From assembly GCF_001264245.1 (NCBI RefSeq), contig NZ_CP011339.1, positions 2,604,001 to 2,668,000 of the forward strand: a DNA stretch of 64,000 bases. The letters run 5' to 3'. Of the stretch, positions 44,664 through 53,278 are shown in pieces (within the stretch, counting starts at the first letter, position 1; each line of letters opens with the position of its first letter). The notes under the pieces were generated by a model. That model made no database searches, was not told where the DNA came from, and saw nothing but the letters and a program-made list of their open reading frames with translations. The stretch is from Microcystis panniformis FACHB-1757 (GTDB lineage: Bacteria; Cyanobacteriota; Cyanobacteriia; Cyanobacteriales; Microcystaceae). Made by a program: the position numbers and the translations under genes.

Positions 44664-44882
44664 GGAGTTAAGGGATTGGGTACAGGTGGCACAACCACAA
44701 TTAAGATGACGAAAAATCGGATTTTCTTCCCCGGTTGTCTTGCCGATCATCATGTCACCTAAGTTCTTGGTATTGAAACTAGGATGAAAGGACTCTGGGG
44801 CAGCTTGTACGGAGTTAGTGGTAACTGCTAGGACTAATAAACTAGCGGAGGCAGTGGCAAGAATAACGACTTTTTGATTCAT
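44652..44882 (-). CDS. Small secreted protein with C-terminal CxC..C motif
   Basis: From ATG 44882 the protein has 76 residues: a signal peptide (KVVILATASASLLVLAVTTN, cleavage near VQAAPE), then a short mature part ending RHLNCGCATCTQSLNSSLN with three closely spaced cysteines. An upstream in-frame ATG (44906) would put eight residues before the signal. The cysteine cluster may bind metal or form disulfides. No family is recognised. The 3' end overlaps the DUF39 gene on the other strand. Confidence 0.6.
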   Translation of the reverse strand: MNQKVVILATASASLLVLAVTTNSVQAAPESFHPSFNTKNLGDMMIGKTTGEENPIFRHLNCGCATCTQSLNSSLN

Positions 44883-44949
44883 AAATTTGTGGGAATTATT
44901 GGCCATGAATACCACTAATTATAACACTGCCGACCGCCGACCGCCTCCG

Positions 44950-46212
44950 TTAACGGCCCAAAAGATTGGCAATATCAGCACATCCCCCCGGAATGGTTGC
45001 GCGGGACTTTTCCCCACACCAACGACAACAATAGTGACGTTGTTCCTCGCTCATGTTTTTCACCCCAGTAAAATTGACATTTTCTACCACTGCTCCCGTG
45101 TGTTCTCCGCTGTCATAATTGGGGGGAACGGTACGACTGCGGGGGGTAGCATTTTCTAGGGAACCATAAAATAAACGCATCCCTTTGATATCTGCCCCTC
45201 TTAAATTAGCTTCGTAGAGAATTGTCCGCGATACATTTGCTTTCACCAAATCGCTATAACTTAAATCGGCCCGCACCATATTCGCTTCGCTTAAATCGGT
45301 CCAGCGCAGATCCTGCCCAGAAATGTCGGCCCCCGCTAACATTACCCCCAATTGTACTACTCTTGTACCAAACTCTCGATCCTCCGCATAACCCCCTTCC
45401 CCGTCTAGAATCGGTCGGCCTAGATAACGATCGCGTTTAATCGGTGATAATAGCCGCGATTGACTCAAAAAACGCAGTATTTTCGCTTTCCCGGCGGCAT
45501 CGACACTGCTGAGGATGGAAGCGGTGCGACCTTCTGCGATCGCTCTTTCCTGGGGCCAATCTTCTAAAAATCCCTCCTCATCCAAGGCTAGATCAGAAAT
45601 CCCCTGAAAATAGGAATCGATCGTCTGTTGTTGGGTAATGCGATTTTGTTGTATGGTTAAATCCTTAGAAATAACGTACTGTTCCCAGGCCACATAGACG
45701 GCTAACACGGCGATCATAATCTGTCCCAAGGCCCCCACCCACTCGGCCCAAGAACCGAACTCATCGTATTTAAAACTGTCTAACCATCGCAATATGCGCT
45801 CGTAAACTCCTAAATATTTCCCTAATCCGGCCAGAGCAGCAATAAAAACGATAAAAGCGAAAACCGTCTGACGTTCAGAGGGAGTGAGATAATGGGCGAT
45901 CCACTGGCGAATAGAGGGTAAAATCACCTGTAAGGATATCAATATCGCTACTATCGCCCCAGAAAAGCCTAACCAGTCCCAGCTAAAGACGAGGCCGATG
46001 GTCATCACCATCAGGGGGGCCAGTAATAACCCCGCGTTACCCGGTCGAAGATCTTTTAATACTAGGATGCGCTGACGCACAGGATTACGGGAAGATAAGG
46101 AGGAGACGTATTCGGAAGCATCGGGGGCTGATAAACTGGCTTTACCGTTATTTTCGGGGTTATCTTCCCTATTTTCCGCACCGAGTTTTTCTGGGTCTTT
46201 GCGATCGCTCAT
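44950..46212 (-). CDS. Membrane protein with pentapeptide repeats
   Basis: The protein has 420 residues from ATG 46212 (AAGGATTAAT is a good ribosome-binding site; longer frames overlap lipB). The order is an acidic N-terminus, two pairs of hydrophobic helices (LLLAPLMVMTIGLVF, FSGAIVAILISLQVIL, FAFIVFIAALAGLGKYLGV, WVGALGQIMIAVLAVYVAW), a soluble helical region and about eight pentapeptide units (ADISGQDLRWTDLSEANMVR, ADLSYSDLVKANVSRTILYE). It ends with a Cys/Trp cluster (HYCCRWCGEK). The function is unknown. It begins one base after the lipB stop, so it is co-transcribed. Confidence 0.85.
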   Translation of the reverse strand: MSDRKDPEKLGAENREDNPENNGKASLSAPDASEYVSSLSSRNPVRQRILVLKDLRPGNAGLLLAPLMVMTIGLVFSWDWLGFSGAIVAILISLQVILPSIRQWIAHYLTPSERQTVFAFIVFIAALAGLGKYLGVYERILRWLDSFKYDEFGSWAEWVGALGQIMIAVLAVYVAWEQYVISKDLTIQQNRITQQQTIDSYFQGISDLALDEEGFLEDWPQERAIAEGRTASILSSVDAAGKAKILRFLSQSRLLSPIKRDRYLGRPILDGEGGYAEDREFGTRVVQLGVMLAGADISGQDLRWTDLSEANMVRADLSYSDLVKANVSRTILYEANLRGADIKGMRLFYGSLENATPRSRTVPPNYDSGEHTGAVVENVNFTGVKNMSEEQRHYCCRWCGEKSRATIPGGCADIANLLGR

Positions 46213-46213
46213 A

Positions 46214-46882
46214 TTAATCCTTGTCAAGAGAAAATAATTCCACACCGAAAACTGAGGCGAAAACTCTCGATAAATCTTGCTGTACTTGCATAAGACTAAT
46301 ATTAGGCAGAAACTGCTGTAAACTGCCCACGGGTTTATTAGCAATGCCACAGGGAATAATCTCGGCAAACCCGCTTAAATCGGGACAAACATTGAGGGCA
46401 AAACCATGATAGGTAATCCAACGACTAACTTTAATACCGATCGCAGCTATTTTATACCCTTCTACCCATACCCCCGTCAGGCCCGCGATTCTTTCCCCCG
46501 ACAATCCATAAATAGCGATAGTTTGCAGAATGACTTCTTCCAATTGTCGCAAATACCAGTGTAAATCCTGCTGATAATAGCGCAAATTGAGGATCGGATA
46601 GCCCACTAACTGCCCCGGACAGTGATAGGTGACTTCGCCTCCTCGCTCGATTCGATGCACTTCTTTGTCGGTTTTGTCAAGATTAAATTTAATAAACTTA
46701 ATATCTGAACCGGTACCGAGGGTGTAAACGGGGGGATGTTCCAGTAGGAGCAGCATATCGGGCAAGTCGGGATTAGCGATTCTTGCCTCCACCAGCGCTC
46801 GCTGTTGCGACCAAGCGCGAGAATAGGGAGTAATTGCCTGAATTTTTAGCCCACAGAGACGAGGCATTTTTTGAGTATTCAT
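46214..46882 (-). CDS. lipB: Lipoyl(octanoyl) transferase
   Basis: This 222-residue enzyme transfers octanoate from acyl carrier protein to lipoyl domains of 2-oxoacid dehydrogenases and glycine cleavage H protein. The motifs are LLLEHPPVYTLGTGS, IERGGEVTYHCPGQLVGYPI, the catalytic Lys in KIAAIGIKVSRW and the acyl-thioester Cys in EIIPCGI. The length is typical. It is followed at once by the pentapeptide gene. A broken tnpB element ends about 30 bp before its start, so its promoter has been displaced. Confidence 0.96.
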   Translation of the reverse strand: MNTQKMPRLCGLKIQAITPYSRAWSQQRALVEARIANPDLPDMLLLLEHPPVYTLGTGSDIKFIKFNLDKTDKEVHRIERGGEVTYHCPGQLVGYPILNLRYYQQDLHWYLRQLEEVILQTIAIYGLSGERIAGLTGVWVEGYKIAAIGIKVSRWITYHGFALNVCPDLSGFAEIIPCGIANKPVGSLQQFLPNISLMQVQQDLSRVFASVFGVELFSLDKD

Positions 46883-46912
46883 CGAGAGATGTGATTGTTG
46901 ACGCTCCCCGCT

Positions 46913-48276
46913 CTAAAAAGACGGGGATTCTTCGTTCATTGAGTCTCCGTTAGCAAGCAGGATTTCTCCAACCAACCAAGAGGGAATCTCTCCCGAAGCG
47001 TTTAAAGTTTGCGTGCGCCCCACGCTACTTAATCCCTTTTGCAAGATGTTTAAAGCGGCGTTTCTATCTCGACAATCTGTATATCCACAATGAGGACAAA
47101 CATGGGTTCGAGTAGATAGCGACTTTTGGACTTTTTGTCCACAATTAGAACAATTTTGAGACGTATTATGGGGTGAGACAGCGATAGTTAACTTGCAGTA
47201 TTTGTCCCCAAAATACTCTAGCCATTGCCTAAAAACAGACCATCCTGCATCAGTTATCGACTTAGCTAAATGACGATTTTTGACCATGCCTTTGATATTT
47301 AAGTTTTCATAGGCGATTAAGTCGTTAGACTTAACTAAACGGAGTGCCACACTCTTGACAAACTCTTCTCGTTGCCTACTTACTCTTAAATGTTTCCGAG
47401 CATATCGCTTTCTAGCTTTGTGATAATTACGAGATTGTTTTTTACCCTTACGGTATTTCTTCGACTTTTTCCTGTTTAATCGGTTTAGTTGTTTTTCAGC
47501 TTTTCGATAGTAGTTCGGACAATCAATTTGATTGCCTTCGCTATCTACTAAGAAAAACTTCGCTCTTCTCGACTTTGTGTGATAATTTTTGCTTATGTAA
47601 GGTTAAATGCTTACTGGGCAAGACTTTTAGGACTATTTTGAAAGAAGAAACTATCAGTATAGACCTCGTTTACACACAGAAACCAGAAGAGCCAAAACTT
47701 TAATCCCACATCAATTCCAGTGGCTTTCTGGGAGGGTGTTAAAGGCTTAACCGTGTCTCTGGGGTCTAATTTAATGCAGAACTGCACATAGTAACCATCG
47801 GCACGATTAAGGATTCTTACCCGTTTAATCTGGTCTGGTTGATAATAATTAATATCTCTAGAGCCAATCAGTTTAAGAGTCCCAATACCTTTTTTGTCTG
47901 TAAAGGTAATATGGCGTTTATCTTTTGATAGCTTCCATCCAGATACTTTATACTCAAGGGAACGGGAATGTTTTTTAAACTTAGGGTAGCCTTTCTTTCC
48001 TTTAACTTTATTTTGGCAATTATCGTAAAACCGAGTAATTGCCCGCAAGGTTCTTTCTACGGCAGTCTGGCAAGCATGGGAGTTTAAATCATCAACAAAT
48101 TTAAACTCTTTCCTTAATGCTGTGTTGTACCGAAATAACTCTGTTTTGCCAACACCTGGATTATCCATCCAATAACGCAGGACTTTATTCCGAACAAATT
48201 GGGTTGTCCGTATTGCTTCGTTAATGGCTTCTATTTGATTAGGTTTTGGCTTGACTTTGTATTCTAGTACAAACAT
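46913..48276 (-). pseudogene. tnpB: TnpB (IS605 OrfB) RNA-guided nuclease gene interrupted by MITE-1
   Basis: The N-terminal part (48276 to about 47701) has LEYKVKPKPNQIEAINEAIR, KGYPKFKKHS and RuvC-I TGIDVGLK. After a 133-bp MITE and 7-bp duplication the sequence resumes KFFLVDSEGNQIDCPNYYRK, continuing through RuvC-II YENLNIKGMVKN, the zinc knuckle CSNCGQ...CPHCGYTDCRDRNAA (RuvC-III Asp) to a stop at 46913. Removing 140 bp restores exactly 407 codons plus stop. The 3' end and following hairpin (GAATCCCCGTC / GAGCGGGGAGC) should encode the omega RNA. A palindrome GACACTCAGTCAAGCAGTGTC at about 48281-48303 marks the left end. There is no TnpA. Confidence 0.92.
47554..47700. mobile_element. 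MITE-1 copy 2 (133 bp) inside tnpB
   Basis: The element 47561-47693 is in inverse orientation to the copy at 18435. AAAACTT is duplicated at 47554-47560 and 47694-47700. Length and sequence are almost identical to copy 1, implying recent activity. Confidence 0.95.
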
Positions 48277-48337
48277 TTTGACACTGCTTGACTGAGTGTC
48301 AGTATGTTAGCACAAAATTCTTTAAGTTGACAATACA

Positions 48338-48662
48338 TAGGGCTTGCTGAATAATGGTAAAACCCTTTTAAAATAAGGCTTTTGACCTGTTAAAATCCGA
48401 TGTTCATGCTGCGAAAATCGGATTGAGACCCTCAAAAACCTTGCATTATCCTTCTTAAGTACCTAGGCAAAATTATTTACACATGACGATCATTGCCCCG
48501 TAAGGGTTTTAGCTCGATCGGGCAGGTAATTAATTTTGCATGACTACTTATAGTACATAAGCTCGTACGAAAAGAGAGGGCAACAAAGCCTGAAACGACC
48601 GGCTACTGACGACCGACGACCGACTCCTAACCCCACCAACAAACTTTTTGCCGCAAACCCTA
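48338..48662. mobile_element. MITE-4-like element with a divergent right end
   Basis: The left end TAGGGCTTGCTGAATAATGG matches the end at 58644 in inverse orientation (including TAAAACCCTTTTAAAATAAG). The right end CAACAAACTTTTTGCCGCAA, ACCCTA belongs to the TAGGGTTTGCGGC subtype. The interior between about 48460 and 48570 (CCTAGGCAAAATTATTTACA) is unique in the window. It is a mosaic or a family with variable core. No gene is seen. Confidence 0.65.
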
Positions 48663-48705
48663 ATTAAGGTCGCGCACTGATTCTTTAAGTTAACTCTAAG
48701 CAAAA

Positions 48706-48800
48706 ATGCAGGAATATCTTGATAGTGGCTTAAGACTGGGCTGGTTAATTGCTCCCATTAGTCAACAGGTAGCAATCTATCGCCAAAATCAGGCTATTGT
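48706..48800 (+). pseudogene. C-terminal fragment of a Uma2-family gene
   Basis: The frame reads MQEYLDSGLRLGWLIAPISQ then QVAIYRQNQA, the end of the Uma2 core (EYxxxGxxLGWLIxPxxxxVxIYR). The rest of the gene is missing. It is bordered on the left by the MITE-4-like element, which probably removed or displaced the 5' portion. Confidence 0.65.
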
Positions 48801-48812
48801 GTTTTCTGACTG

Positions 48813-50147
48813 CTATTTTTCAATTTTATTGGTGAGAGTTCCGACCACATCAATACCGAGGGTTTGATGGACACTGGCGAGGAATTGATTGACGATTTCG
48901 GGATAGACTTTGATCAGAGCAGCGAGGGACTTACCATCACCATTATCAACGATATTAACTCGATCGAGGTGTAAGCGTTTAGGAATTTTAATCGCCTCCT
49001 CCAGGATAGTTTCTAACTGTTGAATCAAGAAAATTGCCTCTGCTTCGCTGCCGGTGTTTTGCCAGACTTCCGCAAACAATTCGTTAACCAAGGCTTCAGC
49101 TTTGGCATTTTCTTCAAAAATTGCCGCTTGTCCTCTAGCGCGGAAAGTTTCAGCTTCCTGCTGCGCTTCTGCGGGTAAAACTTGATCTGCTTGGAGACGT
49201 AATCTTTCCAATTCTGCTCTGACCTGTTGCAATTTTTCCTCAACTATAGCACGTTTTTCCTTAGCGGCGGCGATAGTTATTTCTTCTTCCGATTTAGCCT
49301 GTTGTTCCAGTTTTGCCTTTAACTTTCTCAATTCGTTTTCTTGCTCTAAAATGATAATTTGATCGCGGGTTTTAGCTACGGTTGCCTGTTCCTCACATTC
49401 CGCGACTATTTGTTCAGCTTCATTGAGGGCATTTGATTCAGCAATTTCAGCATCACGCATGACTAAAGCGATTCTTTCCCGTCCGAGGGAGTTAAGATAA
49501 TCCACGTCATCGGCAACATTTTGAATTTTGAGAGTATCAATTTCTAAACCGAGTTTAAACAGGTCTTGACTGACGTTACTGGTAATACTTTCGGCAAATT
49601 GTAAGCGATCTTCGTTCACTTGTTCGGGGGTCATTGTTGCGACTACACCCCGCAAGTTTCCTTCTAAAGTTTCTTTAGCTACGCGAATAATTTCTTCTCG
49701 ATCTCGATCTAAAAAACGTTCGATCGCATTGCCGACTATTTCAGGTTTAGAACTAACTTTCACGTTAGCAATGGCCACTATATTCAGGGGAATATTGCCC
49801 TTAGAATAGGCATTTTTAATCTCAATTCTGATCGGGGTTGTGGTGACATCCATGCGTTTAACGGTTTCTAAAATTGGAATACGAATCGCCCGACCCCCCG
49901 ATATCACTCGATACCCCACATCCTGTCTATCTTTTGATTTGCGTTTCATCCCACTCAGGATCACTACTTCATTGGGTTTGCAAATACACAAAAAAGAATT
50001 GATAAACCAAATCGCACCAATCCCCAGAAATATCAATAAAGCGATGGGAACACTATTCAACAATAAATTGCCAGCACTGTTGTTATTATTGTTGTCGTAT
50101 TGATTGGGATTGATTTGGATGAGATAGGAATTATTTTGACTATTCAT
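48813..50147 (-). CDS. Flotillin-like SPFH-domain protein
   Basis: This 444-residue protein has one membrane helix (VPIALLIFLGIGAIWFINSF, about residues 31-50) after an Asn-rich start. An SPFH domain follows (CICKPNEVVILSGMKRK, GYRVISGGRAIRIPILETVK, IEIKNAYSKGNIPLNIVAIA). A long Ala/Glu coiled coil (about 225-345, with EAEQIVAECEEQATVAKTRD and AEAQQEAETFRARGQAA) completes it. It should oligomerise as a membrane-domain scaffold. The NfeD-like protein gene lies just upstream (28 bp), the usual partner in bacteria, so the two form an operon. Confidence 0.9.
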   Translation of the reverse strand: MNSQNNSYLIQINPNQYDNNNNNSAGNLLLNSVPIALLIFLGIGAIWFINSFLCICKPNEVVILSGMKRKSKDRQDVGYRVISGGRAIRIPILETVKRMDVTTTPIRIEIKNAYSKGNIPLNIVAIANVKVSSKPEIVGNAIERFLDRDREEIIRVAKETLEGNLRGVVATMTPEQVNEDRLQFAESITSNVSQDLFKLGLEIDTLKIQNVADDVDYLNSLGRERIALVMRDAEIAESNALNEAEQIVAECEEQATVAKTRDQIIILEQENELRKLKAKLEQQAKSEEEITIAAAKEKRAIVEEKLQQVRAELERLRLQADQVLPAEAQQEAETFRARGQAAIFEENAKAEALVNELFAEVWQNTGSEAEAIFLIQQLETILEEAIKIPKRLHLDRVNIVDNGDGKSLAALIKVYPEIVNQFLASVHQTLGIDVVGTLTNKIEK

Positions 50148-50175
50148 AGTTAGTTACCCTTTGGTTTAGAAGAAA

Positions 50176-50517
50176 TTACAAATCGCCTCTGATATACTTT
50201 TCCGCAATGACTAAAACTTTATTGTCCTGGCAATTGAGGATAAATGCTTTATCCCCGACATTAAATTGTTCTTCCCCTTCCGTTATCGCTACTATATCGA
50301 TCAGACTATCCCCGACATTAACTCGCACTTTCCCCTTGCTATTTTTATCGAAGGGGATTTGAACAACTCCGATTAAACCGATGAGAGAGTGATAATCGAC
50401 GATACTATTTACCTGTTGGTTGCAGCGTCTTAACTTGACTAAAATTAGGAGTAGAATGGCCAAACCAATACCTACCCCTAAAGAAATTAAAACGATTGTG
50501 AGCAGTTGAGCATTCAT
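50176..50517 (-). CDS. nfeD: NfeD-like membrane protein
   Basis: This 113-residue protein has one N-terminal membrane helix (LLTIVLISLGVGIGLAILLL) and a C-terminal OB-fold NfeD domain (LIGLIGVVQIPFDKNSKGKV, NVGDSLIDIVAITEGE, FNVGDKAFILNCQDNKVLVI). It is the short NfeD form without ClpP-like protease. Its place before a flotillin gene supports the assignment. It presumably assists flotillin assembly in membrane microdomains. Confidence 0.88.
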   Translation of the reverse strand: MNAQLLTIVLISLGVGIGLAILLLILVKLRRCNQQVNSIVDYHSLIGLIGVVQIPFDKNSKGKVRVNVGDSLIDIVAITEGEEQFNVGDKAFILNCQDNKVLVIAEKYIRGDL

Positions 50518-50566
50518 AAGTTTAGTTATTTACCGTTATAGTTGCCCCCAATCTAATTAACGTTAA

Positions 50567-51133
50567 CTAATTCGAGACTTCGGCCATTTCAATCACGCGA
50601 TCAGCATTATCTTTGACCAAAAAATTTAAAGGTTTATTGCGACGAACTTTATACTTTAAGCGTCGTGATTCCACCCGCATCAGAATTTGTTCTAAACAAT
50701 CGTGATCAAAACAAACGTGACGATGACGATCCTTATAACCCGCGGTTGCCCCAGCAACGATGTGCAGTTGGGTATTTTTCTTTAACTGATACCATAAACC
50801 CTGGGGTTGATCTCCCAAAGAAGGGTTGGCAGTAGTCACAGCCGGATTACTAGACATATAAAATGGGTCAATCATATTATTGCCCATCGTCTGCTCATAA
50901 TTGTAATAGTAATGGAGGGGGACATCGGCCGTGGGTAAATTTAAAAGTCCTTCATAAAATTGTCGGGCTGTCTCCAAATCTGTCACCATGATTGTATGAA
51001 CTTTTGGGGCGCTAGTTAGAAACATCCACATGGCTAAAGCATAAGCGGCCAGAAGCATAACCATAATCCCCTGGGTGGACAGGAGAGTATCAAGAGGTAG
51101 GAAAGCGCCGAAGAAAAGATGATTTATCAACAC
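50567..51133 (-). CDS. VOC/glyoxalase-like membrane-anchored protein
   Basis: This 188-residue protein has an N-terminal hydrophobic region (about residues 20-43: QGIMVMLLAAYALAMWMF). A single vicinal-oxygen-chelate-like domain follows (VHTIMVTDLETARQFYEGLL, NLPTADVPLHYYYNY, HRHVCFDHDCLEQILMRVES). The metal ligands of true glyoxalases are not all identifiable. It is conserved in cyanobacteria from memory; the substrate is unknown. It lies upstream of nfeD-flotillin in the same orientation with a 49-bp gap, so possibly in one transcription unit. Confidence 0.75.
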   Translation of the reverse strand: MLINHLFFGAFLPLDTLLSTQGIMVMLLAAYALAMWMFLTSAPKVHTIMVTDLETARQFYEGLLNLPTADVPLHYYYNYEQTMGNNMIDPFYMSSNPAVTTANPSLGDQPQGLWYQLKKNTQLHIVAGATAGYKDRHRHVCFDHDCLEQILMRVESRRLKYKVRRNKPLNFLVKDNADRVIEMAEVSN

Positions 51134-51303
51134 TGATGTGATCCTATTGCCTAAGAATTTCTATCATTCCCTAATTATAATCACGACGCTGAAACTTAAG
51201 TGAACAGGGTGAGGAGTGACCAAGTTCCGTACATTTGTATTAAAATGCTCCCTACCCAGTTTAAATGCAGTACAAGTGAACTCAAATTCTCCTATGGGAT
51301 GAA

Positions 51304-51463
51304 TAAGTAGCTGGTTATAATTAAATTAAAAATGGATTTTAGGTTCGATCCCCCCTTAGTACTAGGGTTGATTCATAGTAGGGTTGATTCATGAATCAAC
51401 CCTACCCTATAGTCCCCCCTTGATAAGGGTGGTGTCTGATAATTTTTAACGCCTACCTACTTA
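51304..51463. mobile_element. MITE-2 copy C (160 bp) carrying a nested palindrome
   Basis: This copy is in the orientation opposite to copies A and B, with TAAGTAGCTGGTTA at the left and GCCTACCTACTTA at the right. The core is enlarged by an inserted 28-bp palindrome (51378-51405, arms GTAGGGTTGATTCA) plus half a copy before it. This is the same kind of palindrome as in the 29.9-kb element. Confidence 0.8.
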
Positions 51464-51564
51464 AATGATGAGATGATGACATTACGGACGGAAATATGAG
51501 GAATTAGCGGAGATGAAAGCGTATAGTGGAAATAGAGCCATCCCTAGAAAAGTGAGCTACTGTT

Positions 51565-51648
51565 ATGAACTCTTTTGCGCTTCCCGTCTTTCTGCAATCA
51601 GGTTTAACCCTACTGGCATTTTTAGTGCTGGTTATCCTCATGGCCTAA
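51565..51648 (+). CDS. Candidate 27-residue single-pass membrane peptide
   Basis: The ATG at 51565 encodes MNSFALPVFLQSGLTLLAFL followed by VLVILMA and TAA. It is a single hydrophobic helix, resembling in size the small subunits of photosynthetic and NDH complexes, but I cannot match it to one. Upstream AGAAAAGTGAGC is a weak ribosome-binding site. It converges with the glycosyltransferase gene (4-bp overlap of stops). It could be chance, but the sequence is uniformly membrane-like and outside any repeat. Confidence 0.35.
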   Translation: MNSFALPVFLQSGLTLLAFLVLVILMA

Positions 51649-52820
51649 ATCTTAATCCGTCTGTCTAGATTTTCATAGACAGTTAACAGCTGTTCAGCGA
51701 TCGCCGACCAACTATATTGATTTAAGACTAAATCCTTGGCATTTTTCCCCCTTTGTTGGCGAATTTCAGGATGAGTGATAGCCGTTGCCAAAGTATTAGT
51801 TAAATCCTCAAGCTGACAAGCTGTCACCCATCCCGCAGCCGCTGCTGCTACCGCAGGATGCAGATCCACCCGGTCGGAGATAACCACGGGAATTCCGGCA
51901 GCCATAGCTTCTGCCACTGCGATGCCAAAATTTTCATAGTAGGAAGGTAAAACAAATAAATCGGCCCTAGCGAGGAGGCTATTTTTGACTTCTCCAGTGA
52001 CAAATCCGGTAATCGTCGTATTTTTGCCCAATATTGACCGCTCGATCTGATTTTTAATCCGATTTTCGTACTCCCGGTCCTGGGGATTGCCTCCTGCTAA
52101 GACAAAATGAAAATCTAGGCCTTTTTCTAACAACCTTTCTAAACTGGGCAGCAATAAATCTAGACCTTTTTTCGGATCAAGACGGGACATATAGAGGATG
52201 ATCGGTTTATTTTCGGGAAGATCAAAACCCGTTACTGGTAAAGCTTGTGGGTTAAAAAAATCTACCCCTAGGGGGATGACAATATCCTTAGTTTTTATAT
52301 TAAATCTTTCGGCAGTTTGACACTCCTGCTGACTGGTAAAATGAACTGCCGCCGCCGCCGCTAAATTGGGTTTTTCCAGAAAATTGGCATATATTTGTTT
52401 AAGTTGCCGTTTTTTTTGCAAATCTGCCGGATCGAGGGTGCCTAGGGGACGGAGAATATAGGGCAGTTGATGATAACGAGCGATCGAAGCCGATATACTG
52501 CTCACCGGGGAGAATAAAGCATGAATATGGGCGATATCGTAATCTTTTGCCCTATTAGCCAACCAAGTAAACAGATCAAGGGAAAATTTATAGCGTCGAA
52601 AGGGAGAACAGCGAAAATAATAGATTTGATAGCCATTTTGACTAACAGGGACCCCTAAAGGCACATCTAGGGGTGCTTGTCCCGTGTCACCATTGGAATC
52701 GGTGGTAATAATAGTCACCTCTTGGCCTAGTTGCGCCAAGGCCGCTGACAAACCGAGTACCATTTGACTGGGGCCACCATAAACAAGGGAAATCGAAGGA
52801 ACAATCTGAAGAATTTTCAT
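51645..52820 (-). CDS. GT4-family glycosyltransferase
   Basis: This 391-residue GT-B fold enzyme has the N-terminal donor-side loop PSISLVYGGPSQMVLGLSAA, the mid-domain LRPLGTLDP, the nucleotide-sugar region ILYMSRLDPKKGLDLLLPSL, FVTGEVKNSLLARADLFVLP and the EX7E pattern ENFGIAVAEAMAAGIPVV. It probably takes part in polysaccharide or glycolipid synthesis; the acceptor is unknown. Its start codon lies directly behind GACCCAATTTTTCGATGA, an element end shared with sat. Confidence 0.92.
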   Translation of the reverse strand: MKILQIVPSISLVYGGPSQMVLGLSAALAQLGQEVTIITTDSNGDTGQAPLDVPLGVPVSQNGYQIYYFRCSPFRRYKFSLDLFTWLANRAKDYDIAHIHALFSPVSSISASIARYHQLPYILRPLGTLDPADLQKKRQLKQIYANFLEKPNLAAAAAVHFTSQQECQTAERFNIKTKDIVIPLGVDFFNPQALPVTGFDLPENKPIILYMSRLDPKKGLDLLLPSLERLLEKGLDFHFVLAGGNPQDREYENRIKNQIERSILGKNTTITGFVTGEVKNSLLARADLFVLPSYYENFGIAVAEAMAAGIPVVISDRVDLHPAVAAAAAGWVTACQLEDLTNTLATAITHPEIRQQRGKNAKDLVLNQYSWSAIAEQLLTVYENLDRRIKI

Positions 52821-53030
52821 CGAAAAATTGGGTCAGAAACCCCGTCGTTCTAGGTTGGCTTTACTGTTAAATACTAGCGCATTTGCACGATATATGCTAG
52901 AAAGTGCCACTTAGAGCGACTCTAAGACCAGAACAGAGTAAATCTGTTAAGGCAGCTGGGAAACCGCTCAAGAACCCCGAAGAGGATATCAAATTCAGCT
53001 AGTCCGGAACAGGGAACGGTTCAAAACGAA
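52821..53030 (+). pseudogene. Remnant of a TnpB-element 3' end
   Basis: The plus strand contains VPLRATLRPEQSKSVKAAGK, PLKNPEEDIKFS, stop (about 52904-53003), resembling the variable tail of some cyanobacterial TnpB proteins (RPEQSxSVKAxxxK). The flanking CCCCGTCGTTCTAGGTTGGC is a typical omega-RNA/right-end hairpin. Without the RuvC parts it is only a relic. The remaining gap to 53278 has CCCCCCTTATTAAGGGG and TCAGTAAACAGT repeats. Confidence 0.35.
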
Positions 53031-53278
53031 TATCAAATTTAGATGCACAATAGCTTATCCCTCTGATTTACCAGTTATCAGTAAACAGTAAGCAGTTATC
53101 AGTGATGAGACGGGGAGTAGGTAGCATTTTCATGGCTCAGTAAATAGTAATTAATCAAAAGTGAAAAGACAGCAAGAAACCGCCATTTAATAAGTAGGTC
53201 AGCCCCCCCTTATTAAGGGGGGCAGGGGGGATCACTTAATACTCAAATCTGATAACTGCTCACTGAAAAGGCTAAAGG

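Noticed and set aside
46213..46368. Longer N-terminus of the pentapeptide protein
   Set aside because: The extension overlaps lipB coding sequence in another frame, while an ATG with a good ribosome-binding site lies at 46212.
51645..52820. Natural-product or microcystin biosynthesis cluster around the glycosyltransferase
   Set aside because: No NRPS, PKS or tailoring genes are in the window. The glycosyltransferase is isolated.
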